Assembly: GCA_017308345.1 (NCBI GenBank)
Contig: JAFKFE010000523.1
Location: 1 to 6,038 of the forward strand
DNA length: 6,038 nt
Direction: 5' to 3'
Source: Alphaproteobacteria bacterium
GTDB lineage: Bacteria > Pseudomonadota > Alphaproteobacteria > Rhizobiales > Rhizobiaceae
In this document: one piece after another, positions 1-6,038 of the stretch
Layout of the letters: each line of letters begins with the position of its first letter
How positions within the stretch are numbered: the first letter of the stretch is position 1
Made by a program: the position numbers and the translations under genes
Notes under the pieces: model-generated
Database searches by the model: none
What the model saw: only the letters and a program-made list of their open reading frames with translations
Told to the model about the DNA's origin: nothing

Positions 1-470
1 AGTACGATGATGCCGCCCGGGCGGCAGATGCGGATCAGTTCGTCCAGGCCCTCGACCCCGACGTGGCCGGAAGTGAAGACGCCCGCCGAAATGATCCCCG
101 CATAGGCGCCGTCGGCGAAAGGCAGGGTATCGCCGAGCGCCAGACGATGCAGCGCCGTGTAGACGCCCTTGGCGGCGGCCTTGTCCAGCATGCCCTGCGA
201 GATGTCCAGCGCCTCGACTTTCGGATAGCCGGTGATGGCAAGCCATTCGCCGATCAGGCCGGTGCCGGCGCCGGCGTCGAGCAGCGGCTCGGCGCCGCGC
301 GGCAGGTGCCGGGCCAGCAGCGCCAGGCAGATCGTCGGATGGCGGTAGCCGGCAATCGACATGTCGGCGTCATAGGTCTCCGACCAGCCGTCATAGATCG
401 CGGCCACTTCCTCCGGCCGCTTCGCCGCGTAAGCGGCGCCCAGCGCGCTGTTGTGCTTGCCGTCTGCCAT
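1..470 (-). CDS. Class I SAM-dependent methyltransferase, N-terminal part (runs off left edge)
   Basis: Reading the minus strand from an ATG at 470-468 gives an uninterrupted frame of 156 codons to the window edge, so the C-terminus is missing. Residues 63-71 read LLDAGAGTG, the glycine-rich motif I of Rossmann-fold methyltransferases that holds S-adenosylmethionine. The acidic residue of motif II is probably D89 in ALDIS. Residues 112-137 (LGDTLPF followed by an Ala/Gly-rich strand) and RPGGIIV at 150-156 fit the later core motifs. The N-terminal stretch AAIYDGWSETYDADM (23-37) is typical of small cytosolic methyltransferases related to METTL27/WBSCR27. The start is supported by GGGAG at 476-480, five bases upstream. 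The methyl acceptor cannot be told from the sequence. The gene is divergent from the kinase-like gene at 574. The family is clear and the substrate unknown. Confidence 0.88.
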   Translation of the reverse strand, partial: MADGKHNSALGAAYAAKRPEEVAAIYDGWSETYDADMSIAGYRHPTICLALLARHLPRGAEPLLDAGAGTGLIGEWLAITGYPKVEALDISQGMLDKAAAKGVYTALHRLALGDTLPFADGAYAGIISAGVFTSGHVGVEGLDELIRICRPGGIIV

Positions 471-504
471 TGCCGCTCCCGACACCCCGACTCTCTTTCG
501 ACGG

Positions 505-533
505 ATGATAGCCAAGCAGCAAAAACTGTGGAA
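505..533 (-). promoter_or_regulatory. Candidate sigma-70-type promoter for the methyltransferase gene
   Basis: On the minus strand the hexamer TATCAT (505-510) matches the -10 consensus at five of six positions. It lies 17 bases from TTCCAC (528-533), which is a poor -35 match. Transcription would begin near 498, giving a short leader of about 28 bases before the ATG at 470. This is read by eye in a GC-rich genome where real promoters often diverge from consensus, so it is tentative. I found no equally good candidate for the divergent kinase gene in the same 103-base gap. Confidence 0.25.
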
Positions 534-573
534 CCGTCAGAGCCACAACAATGATGTGAACGGGGGCACGGAC

Positions 574-1476
574 ATGACCGACGACGATTTGCGTTTGGCG
601 CTGGCCGCCATTCCAGCGCTGGCCGGTTACAAGGGGCCGCTGGAGCGGCTCGGTGGTCTCACCAACATGGTCTACAGGGCCGGCGAGGTCTGCCTGCGCA
701 TTCCTGGAAAAGGCACCGAGGAATACATCAACCGCGCCAACGAGACGGTAGCGGCGCGCGAGGCGGCTAAAGCCGGCGTCAGCCCGGAGGTGCTCCATGC
801 CGATCCGGCATCCGGCCTGATGGTTACGCATTTTATCGCCGGGGCCGAGACGATGTCGCCGGCCAAGTTCAAAACGCGCAAGGGCAGCCCGGCCCGGGCA
901 GGCCAGGCCTTTCAAAAGCTCCATTCCTCCGGCGCGGTGTTTCCCTTCCGCTTCGAACTGTTCGCGATGATCGACGACTATCTCAAGGTCCTGTCGACCA
1001 AGGACGTGGCGCTGCCCGCCGGCTATCACGACGTGGTGCGCGAGGCAGGCGCGGTGCGCGCGGCGCTTGCCGCGCGCACCATCCCGCTCGCCGCCTGCCA
1101 TTGCGATCCGCTGTGCGAGAATTTCCTCGATACGGGCGATCGGATGTGGATCGTCGACTGGGAATATTCGGGGATGAATGATCCGCTGTGGGATCTCGGC
1201 GACCTCTCGGTGGAGGGCCAGTTCGACGCGGGACAGGACGAGGACATGATGCGCGCCTATTTCAGCGGCGAAGCGCGGCCGGCCGAGCGCGGCCGCGTCG
1301 TCATCTACAAGGCGATGTGCGACCTCTTATGGACGCTGTGGGGCCTGATCCAGCTTGCCAACGACAATCCGGCCGACGATTTCCGCGCCTATGCCGACGG
1401 GCGCTTCGCCCGCTGCAAGGCGCTGATGGAGACGGCGGAATTCTCGCGGCATCTGGCGGCCGTGCGCGCCGGATAG
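574..1476 (+). CDS. Choline/ethanolamine kinase-like phosphotransferase (LicA/APH fold)
   Basis: This encodes a 300-residue cytosolic kinase-like phosphotransferase. Residues 26-35 (LGGLTNMVYR) form the nucleotide-loop strand. LRIPGKGTEEYINR (41-54) is the choline-kinase/LicA version of the ATP-binding lysine region, with Arg42 in the lysine position, followed by a likely paired Glu57. The catalytic loop is CHCDPLCENFL (175-185), which fits the HxDxxxxN pattern with H176, D178 as catalytic base and N183. IVDWEYSGMNDPLWDLGDLS (193-212) supplies the metal-binding D195 and the choline-kinase-specific D207. The frame is open upstream to an ATG at 451, but that start would overlap the divergent methyltransferase. 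The ATG at 574 has GGGGG (562-566) seven bases ahead and begins the conserved protein. It ends 3 nt from the convergent permease gene. By family the enzyme would phosphorylate choline, ethanolamine or a related amino alcohol or sugar. The exact substrate is not determinable, and an aminoglycoside-phosphotransferase-like role is less likely. Confidence 0.87.
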   Translation: MTDDDLRLALAAIPALAGYKGPLERLGGLTNMVYRAGEVCLRIPGKGTEEYINRANETVAAREAAKAGVSPEVLHADPASGLMVTHFIAGAETMSPAKFKTRKGSPARAGQAFQKLHSSGAVFPFRFELFAMIDDYLKVLSTKDVALPAGYHDVVREAGAVRAALAARTIPLAACHCDPLCENFLDTGDRMWIVDWEYSGMNDPLWDLGDLSVEGQFDAGQDEDMMRAYFSGEARPAERGRVVIYKAMCDLLWTLWGLIQLANDNPADDFRAYADGRFARCKALMETAEFSRHLAAVRAG

Positions 1477-1479
1477 GCC

Positions 1480-2403
1480 CTAGTTGACGCCCTTCGGCAC
1501 GTTCTCGGGCGGCACGACGGTTTCCACCACCTTCTGGCGGTGGAAGATGAAGATGCCGGCGAGCACGACGATCGCCGAGCCGACCAGGATGCGGGGACTT
1601 GGCATGTCGCCGAAGAAAACCAGGCCAAACACGATGGCCCACAGAAGCAGGCTGTAATGCAGCGGCGCCAGCGTCGAGGCCGGCGCCAGCTTCAGTGCCC
1701 GGGTGATCATCAGATGGGCCGCGCAGGAAACGACGCCGAGCAGAAGCATGGCGCCGAAATCGAGCGCCGACGGCGTGCGCCAGGCGCCGATGGCCAGCGC
1801 GCCGCCGACAATCAGCGTGCCGATGGTCTGCCAGGTGACAAGCGTCGTATCGCTCGTTCCACGCAAACGCCGGCCGAGGATGATGGCAAAGCCGAAGGCG
1901 ACACTACCGATCAGGGCATAGGTCGACGACAGCGAGAAAGCCGCCGAGGACGGCTTCAGGATGATCAGCACGCCGCAGAAGCCGACCAGGATCGCCAGCC
2001 AGCGGCGCCAGCCGACCTTTTCGCCGAGCAAGAGGTGCGAGAGCGCGGCGACATAGATCGGCCCGGCCATGTAGAAGCTCATCACGTCGGCGAGCGGCAG
2101 GTGGACGACGGCGGCATAGAAGAGCCCGGTGTCGAGCGTCGTCGCCACGACGCGCAAGAGCTGCAGCACCGGTCTTTCCATCTGGAACAGCTTGCCCGCG
2201 CCCTGGTTGGCGATCATCGGCCCCAGCACGAAGAAGGCGCCGACCGAGCGGATCAGCACAACCTGGCCGACGGAAAAGCTGGCGACAAGCCATTTGCCCA
2301 TCGCGTCGTTCAACGCGAACATGAAGTCTCCGGCCAGCATCAGGAGGATGCCGGCCAGAAGCACGTTCTTGATCGTAAAACCGCGCGCGAGGGACTGGGC
2401 CAT
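1480..2403 (-). CDS. EamA/DMT-superfamily permease (10 TM)
   Basis: This is a 307-residue inner-membrane protein with about ten hydrophobic helices (roughly 13-33, 45-65, 81-100, 104-124, 134-150, 161-177, 187-207, 214-232, 245-264 and 270-288). That is the usual size and topology of the drug/metabolite transporter superfamily. The two EamA repeats are visible. The first half ends with LGEKVGWRRWLAILVGFCGV (126-145) leading into LIILKP. The second half ends with FFGDMPSPRILVGSAIVVLA (263-282) and a basic tail. The start is well supported by AGGGAG (minus strand, 2409-2414) five bases before the ATG at 2403. The gene lies 82 nt downstream of the CodA-like deaminase on the same strand, so co-transcription is plausible. 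It converges with the kinase gene, leaving 3 nt between stop codons. Members export or import amino acids, nucleosides, carnitine-like compounds and others. The substrate here is unknown. Confidence 0.9.
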   Translation of the reverse strand: MAQSLARGFTIKNVLLAGILLMLAGDFMFALNDAMGKWLVASFSVGQVVLIRSVGAFFVLGPMIANQGAGKLFQMERPVLQLLRVVATTLDTGLFYAAVVHLPLADVMSFYMAGPIYVAALSHLLLGEKVGWRRWLAILVGFCGVLIILKPSSAAFSLSSTYALIGSVAFGFAIILGRRLRGTSDTTLVTWQTIGTLIVGGALAIGAWRTPSALDFGAMLLLGVVSCAAHLMITRALKLAPASTLAPLHYSLLLWAIVFGLVFFGDMPSPRILVGSAIVVLAGIFIFHRQKVVETVVPPENVPKGVN

Positions 2404-2485
2404 GCCGGCTCCCTAGCCGCAAGGGGCCGGTTTGACGAGGAACATCCGGGGGAATCGGTAAGACCAGCGGCGGAACCCGCCGGTT
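2404..2485 (-). other. Intergenic spacer between deaminase and permease genes, with a weak hairpin
   Basis: This 82-nt spacer separates two minus-strand genes. Just after the deaminase stop it holds a short inverted repeat, CGGCGG at 2468-2473 and CCGCCG at 2477-2482, a 6-bp stem with a 3-nt loop. No real T-run follows on the minus strand, so it is a poor intrinsic terminator and may at most attenuate read-through into the permease gene. The ribosome-binding site of the permease is at 2409-2414. I see no convincing promoter. Confidence 0.25.
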
Positions 2486-3766
2486 CTAGACAGTTTTATG
2501 CCGCCTGTTCACCTTTGCCGGACGACCGGTGATCGACAGCCGCGTCTCCTGCTTTGTCCGTTCGGCCACGACCTTGCCCCTGGCGATGACGCACAGGCGC
2601 TCCGGGCGCAGGCGAACGGCCTCGATTGCATTGCCGGCGTCGAGAACGACGAGGCTGGCCCGCTTGCCGACCGCCAGGCCAAGATGATCGAGCCCCATGA
2701 TGGCGGCGTTGACATTGGTGACCATGTCGAAGCAGCGCGCCATGTCGGCCGGGCTCGACATCTGCGCGACATGCAGGCCCATGAAGGCGACGTCGAGCAT
2801 GTCGGCGGTGCCGAGCGAATACCAGGGGTCGAGCACGCAATCCTGGCCCCAACCGACGCGGATGCCGAGCGCCAGCATCTCCTTCACCCGGGTCAGGCCG
2901 CGCCGCTTCGGGAAAGTGTCGTGTCGCCCCTGCAGCATGATGTTGATCAGCGGATTGGGAATGGCCGAGACGCCGGCCTCGGCAATCAACGGTAGAAGCT
3001 TTGAGACGTAGTAATTGTCCATCGAATGCATGGAGGTGAGGTGCGAGCCGGCCACCCTGCCCTGCAGGCCAAGGCGCTGCGTTTCATAGGCAAGCTGCTC
3101 GATATGGCGCGACAGCGGATCGTCCGTCTCGTCGCAGTGCATGTCGACCATCAGGCCACGTTTCGCCGCGATCTCGCAAAGCTCCGTCACCGAGCGGGTG
3201 CCGTCGGCCATGGTGCGCTCGAAATGCGGAATGCCGCCGACGATGTCGACGCCCATGTCCAGAGCGCGAACGGTATTCTCAAGCGCCGTCGGCGAACGAT
3301 AGAGGCCGTCCTGAGGAAAGGCGACGAGTTGCAGGTCGAGATAGGGAGCGACCGCTTTCTTCACGTCGAGCAGGGCTTCCACCGCCAGCAGCCGGTCGTC
3401 GCAGACATCGACATGGCTGCGTATGGCGAGCAGGCCCATCGACACCGCCCAGTCGCAATAGGCGAGCGCGCGCTCGCGCACGGCCTCGTGTGTCAGAAGC
3501 GGCTTCAGCTCGCCCCAAAGCGCGATACCTTCCAGCAGCGTGCCAGACGCGTTGATGCGCGGGATGCCGTAGGACAGGGTGGCGTCCATGTGAAAATGGG
3601 GATCGACGAAGGGCGCAGAGACGAGATTGCCGCGCGCGTCGATCTCGGTCGGCGAGGAACCGGGCAAATTGGGCTCTATGGCCCGGATGGTCTCGCCGGC
3701 AACGCCGATGTCGGCAATCCTGCCGTCCGGCAGCGTGCCCCCGCGCACGATGAGGTCGAAATCCAT
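2486..3766 (-). CDS. CodA-like amidohydrolase (cytosine deaminase family)
   Basis: This 426-residue cytosolic metallo-deaminase is almost exactly as long as E. coli CodA (427). The expected active site is present. PHFHMD (56-61) gives metal ligands H57 and H59. FPQDGL (150-155) gives substrate-contacting Q152. MHCDETDD (209-216) gives H210 and catalytic E213. SHLTSMHS (241-248) gives H242. WGQDCVLDPWY (306-316) gives metal ligand D309. NPLINIMLQGRHDTFPKRRG (271-290) is also CodA-like. Deviations are C310 where CodA has the substrate-pocket Asp314, and Q308 where CodA has a His, so cytosine may not be the real substrate. Related COG0402 enzymes act on isocytosine, creatinine or pterins. The frame is open to an ATG at 3871, but the extra 35 residues look unrelated to the family. 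The ATG at 3766 has AAGGGT (3775-3780) upstream and starts the beta-sandwich MDFDLIVRGG. The gene probably leads a unit with the DMT permease. The family is certain and the substrate open. Confidence 0.9.
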   Translation of the reverse strand: MDFDLIVRGGTLPDGRIADIGVAGETIRAIEPNLPGSSPTEIDARGNLVSAPFVDPHFHMDATLSYGIPRINASGTLLEGIALWGELKPLLTHEAVRERALAYCDWAVSMGLLAIRSHVDVCDDRLLAVEALLDVKKAVAPYLDLQLVAFPQDGLYRSPTALENTVRALDMGVDIVGGIPHFERTMADGTRSVTELCEIAAKRGLMVDMHCDETDDPLSRHIEQLAYETQRLGLQGRVAGSHLTSMHSMDNYYVSKLLPLIAEAGVSAIPNPLINIMLQGRHDTFPKRRGLTRVKEMLALGIRVGWGQDCVLDPWYSLGTADMLDVAFMGLHVAQMSSPADMARCFDMVTNVNAAIMGLDHLGLAVGKRASLVVLDAGNAIEAVRLRPERLCVIARGKVVAERTKQETRLSITGRPAKVNRRHKTV

Positions 3767-3855
3767 CTGTCGCCACCCTTTTCCTGAGAATCGGCAATCA
3801 TCGTGGCCGAAAAGACAGCATCGCGCAGCCTTTTCTTTCCCCGGCGGCCGAAAGG

Positions 3856-3884
3856 TTCCATCGCGCCGCAACTCGCTCTATAAG
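3856..3884 (+). promoter_or_regulatory. Candidate promoter for the ABC exporter gene
   Basis: Within the 174-nt divergent gap, TATAAG (3879-3884) resembles a -10 element and lies 17 bases after TTCCAT (3856-3861), a weak -35. Transcription would start near 3891, giving a leader of about 50 bases before the TTG start at 3941. No comparably good promoter is seen for the divergent deaminase gene. This is read by eye and tentative. Confidence 0.3.
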
Positions 3885-3929
3885 CCGCCTCTCGCCATCA
3901 TGGCGAATCCGGAACTCTTGCAATCAGAC

Positions 3930-3943
3930 AGGATCGGCCTTTG
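3930..3943 (+). promoter_or_regulatory. Ribosome-binding site and TTG start of the ABC exporter
   Basis: AGGA at 3930-3933 stands seven bases before the TTG at 3941-3943, an ideal spacing. There is no in-frame ATG until residue 36 (inside the first membrane segment), so a TTG start is the best explanation. The ATG at 3900 is in another frame. Confidence 0.65.
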
Positions 3944-5664
3944 TTTCGCTTCTTCCGCTTGACGGAAAACCAGCGCCTCATCGCGAGGCTGGTGAGGGAA
4001 TCCTTCCACGAGCATAAATTCGGCTATGGCGCCGCCATAGTTTCGATGCTGGTCGTGGCCGCCATGACAGGCGCCAGCGCCTGGGTCCTGCGCGAGATCA
4101 CCAACGAATTCGTCGTCTTCAAGAGGCTCGACCGCGTCAACCTGATCGCCGGCGGGGTCGCGGCGATCTTCCTGATCAAGGGTTTTGCCACCTTCGTCCA
4201 GGCCTACTTCATGAGCCGCGTCGGCAACGCCATCATCGCCGACCGGCAACGCAAGATCTATGATCGCATCCTGGCGCAGGGCATCGAGTTCTACCATTCG
4301 ACCTCTTCGTCCGACCTGATCACCCGTATGACCAACAATGCGCAGGCCGCGCGCAGCGTGCTCGATCTTGTCGTCACGTCCTATGTGCGCGACCTGGTGA
4401 CGCTGATCGTCCTGGTCGGGGTCATGATCTGGCAGCAGCCGGCGCTGTCGCTGATCTGCTTCGTCGTCGGGCCGGTGGCGATCTATGGCGTGAACCGCAT
4501 CCTGAAGCGCGTCCGCAATATCGCCACCATGGAGTTCCGCTCGCTTGGTCAGATCGTGCATGTGATGCAGGAAACGGCGATCGGCGTACGCGTCGTCAAA
4601 TCCTTCAACCTCGACGGCGCGATGCGCAACCGCACGTACAAGGCCGTCTCCGACGTCGAGACCCGTGCCAACAACATTGCTGCGCTCGAGGCGGCGACCA
4701 GCCCGGTGATGGAAACACTTGCCGGCCTGGCGATCGCCGGCGCGGTCTTCATCAGCGGATTCCTTGTGCTGCAGGGCGGGCAGATGCCGGGCAACATCAT
4801 GGCCTTCATCGCGTCGCTGCTTCTCGCCTATGAACCGGCAAAGCGGCTGGCCCGGGTGCGCATCTCGCTCGAGACCGGCATCGTCGGCGTGCGCATGATG
4901 TTCCAGCTCGCCGACCGGCCGCTGACGCTCGCCGAGAAACCCGGCGCCACTCCGCTGCAGCCGGGCCCGGGCGAAATCCGCTTCGACACGGTCAGCTTCG
5001 CCTATCCGGAAAGCCCGCCGGTGTTCGAGGGCTTCAACCTGACGCTCAAGGCCGGCAAGATGACAGCGCTGGTCGGACCGTCCGGCAGCGGCAAGTCGAC
5101 GATCCTGAACCTGATCATGCGCATGTACGACCCGCAGACCGGCAAGGTGATGTTCGACGGCCAGGACATCTCGTTCGCGACGCTGGATTCTCTCAGGAAG
5201 AAGATCGCCTATGTCAGCCAGGACACGTTCCTGTTCGCCGGCACGATCATGCACAATATCCGCCTCGGCCGCGAGAACGCGACCGATGAAGAGGTGATCG
5301 CCGCCGCCAAGGCCGCGAACGCGCATGACTTCATCAGCGCCATGGCCAAGGGTTACGACACGGAAGTCGGCGAGAACGGTTCGCTCTTGTCCGGCGCATG
5401 CTGCGCAACGCCGAGATCCTGCTGCTCGACGAGGCAACCAGCGCGCTCGACGCCGAATCGGAGGCGCTGTTCCGCGACGCGCTGCAGCAGCTGACCGTCG
5501 GGCGCACGACGATCGTGATCGCGCACCGGCTGTCCACCGTGCATCAGGCGGACACCATCGTGGTGCTGGAGAACGGCAAGGTGCTGGAAAGCGGCCCGCA
5601 CAAGACCCTGCTCAAGCAGGGCGGGCTTTACCAGAAGCTTTATGAATATCAGCTGATGCCGTAG
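3941..5664 (+). pseudogene. ABC exporter half-transporter (MsbA-like permease-ATPase), frame broken at the signature motif
   Basis: The frame from TTG 3941 codes for a fused membrane and ATPase half-transporter of the inner membrane, which would work as a dimer exporting lipids or other hydrophobic compounds. Six membrane helices lie at about 28-50, 66-90, 143-163, 167-187, 250-275 and 283-300. The nucleotide-binding domain has the A-loop aromatic Y355, Walker A GPSGSGKST (379-387) and Q-loop VSQDTF (425-430). Reading is normal to LLSG (482-485). The rest of the signature motif (family consensus LSGGQ followed by about nine residues) is then missing, and the frame shifts into 32 unrelated residues ending at 5494. 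The remainder continues in another frame from 5398: Walker B ILLLDE, D-loop SALD, H-loop histidine in IVIAHR, ending YEYQLMP at 5664. The rejoined protein would be about 584 residues, normal for the family. As written it cannot make a working ATPase. A sequencing or assembly error is the alternative. MsbA-like is a family-level guess and the substrate is unknown. Confidence 0.85.
5390..5400 (+). other. Deletion/frameshift junction in the ABC exporter
   Basis: Codons TCC GGC (5390-5395) encode the S484-G485 of LSGGQ. Only two bases (5396-5397) separate them from ATG CTG CGC (5398 on), which resumes the conserved protein in another frame. Family members usually have about 11 residues here, so about 31 nt appear to be lost. 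The exact number needs an orthologue. No good ribosome-binding site precedes the ATG at 5398, so the downstream piece is unlikely to be translated by itself. Confidence 0.8.
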
Positions 5665-5671
5665 GGCGGGC

Positions 5672-5700
5672 TCTCCTTCTCCCCGTGCGGGAGAAGGAGA
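5672..5700. terminator. Perfect 12-bp palindrome between convergent genes (probable bidirectional terminator or dispersed intergenic repeat)
   Basis: Bases 5672-5683 and 5689-5700 pair perfectly as a 12-bp stem around the 5-nt loop CGTGC. The arms are pyrimidine-rich (TCTCCTTCTCCC) and purine-rich. The hairpin begins 7 nt after the ABC exporter stop (5664) and ends 8 nt before the ilvD stop codon (5709), exactly where a shared terminator would sit. There is no poly-T tail on the plus strand. From memory, closely similar CTCCTTCTCCCC palindromes are common between genes in Rhizobiales, so this could equally be one copy of a dispersed repeat. Confidence 0.6.
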
Positions 5701-5708
5701 AGCGCTCA

Positions 5709-6038
5709 TCACTCCGGCACTTTCCTGACCGCGCCCTTGTCGGCGCTGGTGGCGAAGGCGGCGTAGGCGCGCAGCGCCGTCGTCACCTTGCGCTTGCGCT
5801 TTTCGGCCGGCTTCCAGGCATCGGCGCCTTTTGCCGCCATCGCCTTGCGGCGCGCCTCGAGCTCGGCATCGCCGATGGCGAGCCGGATGGTGCGGTTGGG
5901 AATGTCGATCTCGATCGTGTCGCCTTCCTGGACCAGGCCGATCGCGCCGCCCTCGGCGGCCTCCGGCGAGACATGGCCGATCGACAGGCCGGACGTGCCG
6001 CCGGAGAAGCGGCCGTCGGTGATCAGCGCGCAGGCTTT
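5709..6038 (-). CDS. ilvD: Dihydroxy-acid dehydratase, C-terminal part (runs off right edge)
   Basis: The minus strand from the window edge is open for 109 codons and stops with TGA at 5711-5709. It opens with [20 protein letters not shown] (1-20 of the visible part) and continues [11 protein letters not shown], the strongly conserved C-terminal signature of the IlvD/Edd family. The variant is that of IlvD rather than phosphogluconate dehydratase. IlvD is an iron-sulfur enzyme of the cytosol that dehydrates 2,3-dihydroxy-isovalerate and 2,3-dihydroxy-3-methylvalerate, the third common step of valine and isoleucine synthesis. The visible tail ([20 protein letters not shown], then a basic stretch and [19 protein letters not shown]) is the usual C-terminus. 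Since family members are about 560-615 residues, roughly four fifths of the protein lies outside the window. It converges on the ABC exporter across the palindrome. There is no sign of damage in the visible part. Confidence 0.95.
   Translation of the reverse strand, partial: KACALITDGRFSGGTSGLSIGHVSPEAAEGGAIGLVQEGDTIEIDIPNRTIRLAIGDAELEARRKAMAAKGADAWKPAEKRKRKVTTALRAYAAFATSADKGAVRKVPE

Noticed and set aside
391..1101. 236-codon minus-strand frame opposite the kinase
   Set aside because: The opposite strand codes for a clear kinase with HxDxxxxN and other motifs, whereas this frame has none.
1540..2532. 330-codon open frame on the plus strand opposite the permease
   Set aside because: It has low-complexity composition (Arg, Gln, Asp, Gly), no domain, and overlaps two real minus-strand genes. 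It is a shadow frame.
3026..3787. 253-codon plus-strand frame opposite the CodA-like gene
   Set aside because: It has no recognisable motifs and is fully antisense to a gene with an intact active site, so it is a shadow frame.
3805..3853. Direct repeat GGCCGAAA at 3805-3812 and 3846-3853 in the divergent promoter region, spaced 41 nt
   Set aside because: An eight-base repeat within about 170 nt of GC-rich DNA is quite likely by chance, and no second half-site or symmetry supports an operator.
3767..3871. N-terminal extension of the CodA-like protein to an ATG at 3871
   Set aside because: The extra 35 residues do not resemble family members, and the ATG at 3766 has its own ribosome-binding site and gives the family's normal length.
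3878..5437. 519-codon open frame on the minus strand opposite the ABC exporter
   Set aside because: The predicted protein is rich in Arg, Asp, His and Gly with no recognisable domain. It lies opposite a clearly recognisable transporter, so it is an antisense shadow typical of GC-rich DNA.
5390..5664. Programmed ribosomal frameshift as an explanation for the split ABC exporter
   Set aside because: A frameshift alone would not restore the missing signature-motif residues, and there is no slippery heptamer at the junction.

Overview
The window is GC-rich, gene-dense bacterial chromosome. Codon choice (GC-ending codons throughout), protein similarity by eye and a palindrome of a type I recall from Rhizobiales intergenic DNA all suggest an alphaproteobacterium of the Rhizobiales, perhaps Mesorhizobium or a relative. 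That assignment is inference, because no rRNA or other phylogenetic marker is present.

Layout from left to right. (1) Positions 1-470, minus strand: the N-terminal 156 residues of a class I SAM-dependent methyltransferase, running off the left edge. (2) Positions 574-1476, plus strand: a complete choline/ethanolamine-kinase-like phosphotransferase, divergent from (1) across a 103-nt promoter region. (3) Positions 1480-2403, minus strand: a ten-helix EamA/DMT-family permease, convergent with the kinase and separated from it by only 3 nt. (4) Positions 2486-3766, minus strand: a CodA-like amidohydrolase (cytosine-deaminase family). It lies 82 nt upstream of the permease on the same strand, so the two may be one transcription unit. 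(5) Positions 3941-5664, plus strand: an MsbA-type ABC exporter half-transporter. Its reading frame is broken by a loss of roughly 31 nt exactly at the ABC signature (LSGGQ) motif. (6) Positions 5672-5700: a perfect 12-bp hairpin between convergent genes. (7) Positions 5709-6038, minus strand: the C-terminal 109 residues of dihydroxy-acid dehydratase (IlvD), running off the right edge.

Functionally this looks like ordinary housekeeping and accessory chromosome rather than a single system. The most plausible functional pair is the deaminase and the DMT permease (base or pterin salvage, or export of a related metabolite). IlvD belongs to branched-chain amino-acid synthesis and is unrelated to its neighbours.

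I found no RNA genes, CRISPR arrays, insertion sequences, attachment sites or origins. The two observations most worth checking are the signature-motif lesion in the ABC exporter and the altered substrate-pocket residues of the CodA-like enzyme. I did not see a convincing undescribed multi-gene system.
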